A DNA stretch of 23,253 nucleotides from an uncultured Lachnospiraceae bacterium (GTDB taxonomy: Bacteria > Bacillota > Clostridia > Lachnospirales > Lachnospiraceae). Where the stretch lies: NCBI GenBank assembly GCA_947068385.1, contig CAMTBF010000006.1, forward strand, positions 1-23,253, written 5' to 3'. Of this stretch, positions 22,650-23,253 are shown piece by piece (position 1 is the first letter of the stretch; each line of letters starts with the position of its first letter). The translations under genes were made by a program, and so were the position numbers. The notes beneath the pieces were generated by a model that was given only the letters and a program-made list of their open reading frames with translations, made no database searches and was not told the DNA's origin.

Positions 22650-23253
22650 ATGGAACAGAATGCACTACTATCTCTGTCGCATGTCTCCAAGCGCTTCAAG
22701 ACGGAGCTTGCGCTGAAGGACATCAACATGACCCTGTACCCGGGGGAGATCCTGGGCTTCCTGGGCCCCTCCGGGGCGGGCAAGACCACCACGATCAAGA
22801 TTATCACCGGGCAGCTGCGGCAGACCTCCGGGGAGGCCAGGCTCCTGGGCACGGACTCCGCCAACATCGACGCGTCCATTTATGAAAAGATCGGCGTGGT
22901 CTCGGACAACAGCGGCATCTACAAGAAGATGACCGTATGGCAGAACCTGATTGTGTTCGCCAGGATATGGCAGGTGCCCAGGGCCCGGGTGGAGCAGGTG
23001 CTGGCCCAGGTGGGGCTGGCGGAGCATAGACTCAAGCTCGCCGGGAAGCTCTCCAAGGGCCAGGCCCAGCGCCTGGTGCTGGCCCGGGCCGTGCTGCATA
23101 AGCCCAGGGTGCTATTCCTGGATGAGCCCACCAGCGGCCTGGATCCCACCACCGCCGTGGCCATCCACCGGATGCTGCTGGAGCTGAAGGAGCAGGGGAT
23201 GGCGATCTTCCTCACCACCCACAACATGGAGGAGGCCACCAAGCTCTGCGACA
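22650..23253 (+). CDS. ABC transporter ATP-binding protein, BcrA/DrrA-like (partial, runs off the window)
   Basis: The first 201 codons are present and no stop is reached. It is a cytoplasmic ATPase of an ABC-2-type exporter, probably for a peptide antibiotic, a drug or an unknown product. Walker A is GPSGAGKT (residues 39-46), Walker B VLFLDEP with Asp158-Glu159, and the switch His191 lies in LTTHNMEEA. The signature is LSKGQ (134-138), with Lys in place of the first Gly. The Q-loop position reads VVSDNSG (Asp86), where many ABC proteins have Gln. The SD AGGAAAGAGG precedes ATG 22650. A permease gene is expected beyond the window. The position behind a kinase/LytTR pair is a common arrangement for regulated exporters in Firmicutes. 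Confidence 0.88.
   Translation, partial: MEQNALLSLSHVSKRFKTELALKDINMTLYPGEILGFLGPSGAGKTTTIKIITGQLRQTSGEARLLGTDSANIDASIYEKIGVVSDNSGIYKKMTVWQNLIVFARIWQVPRARVEQVLAQVGLAEHRLKLAGKLSKGQAQRLVLARAVLHKPRVLFLDEPTSGLDPTTAVAIHRMLLELKEQGMAIFLTTHNMEEATKLCD

Overview
The window is GC-rich (roughly 60 % by eye), densely coded DNA with mostly strong Shine-Dalgarno sites. It looks like a gut-type Clostridia chromosome, most likely Lachnospiraceae. The basis is the family mix: LplB/YtcP-type sugar permeases with a YesM/YesN two-component system, a class B sortase, an AgrC/AgrA-type pair next to a BcrA-like ABC ATPase, a Sapep-type M20 dipeptidase, and an Rpn-family PD-(D/E)XK protein with a 'YDxEP' motif. The species cannot be named from this evidence. 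I saw no rRNA, tRNA, CRISPR array, insertion sequence or phage gene.

Layout. (1) 1-1313: the 3' end of a cell-wall or membrane-anchored surface protein, followed by a class B sortase. (2) 1314-1569: an intergenic stretch with nine 12-bp tandem repeats. They match the repeat block in the tail of the Rpn gene 14.5 kb away and look like a gene relic. (3) 1570-5257: an ABC importer (two permeases and a lipoprotein binding protein), closed by a clear terminator. (4) 5394-10092: a YesM-type histidine kinase, a YesN-type AraC response regulator, and a second lipoprotein binding protein whose start lies 89 nt inside the regulator gene. (5) 10254-15627: a CE6/SASA-type esterase, a long GH115 alpha-glucuronidase and an SGNH/GDSL hydrolase, closed by a strong terminator. 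(6) 15810-16748 (minus strand): an Rpn-family nuclease with a near-consensus promoter, a structured leader, a partly sequestered ribosome-binding site, and a well-spaced internal SD plus in-frame ATG. (7) 17097-20101: a divergent MATE exporter and an M20 dipeptidase. (8) 20204-22321: an AgrC-like GHKL sensor kinase and a GTG-initiated LytTR regulator, followed by a 328-bp gap and a BcrA-like ABC ATPase cut off by the window end.

How the genes work together. Regions 3-5 read as one locus for taking up and debranching glucuronic-acid-substituted, acetylated xylo-oligosaccharides (aldouronates). The lipoprotein and permeases would import them, the membrane kinase (perhaps helped by the second lipoprotein) would sense them, and the esterases and GH115 would remove acetyl and (4-O-methyl)glucuronosyl groups. 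None of the three enzymes has a signal peptide, so this should happen in the cytoplasm. The layout recalls Paenibacillus aldouronate clusters (lplA/ytcP/ytcB with yesM/yesN), but with GH115 where those carry GH67. Regions 7-8 look like housekeeping export, peptide turnover and peptide-type signalling.

The observations I rate highest are the possible nested small protein inside the Rpn gene (known for E. coli Rpn proteins, where it acts as an antitoxin), the GH115-based intracellular aldouronate locus, and the kinase-regulator-binding-protein unit with its overlapping genes.
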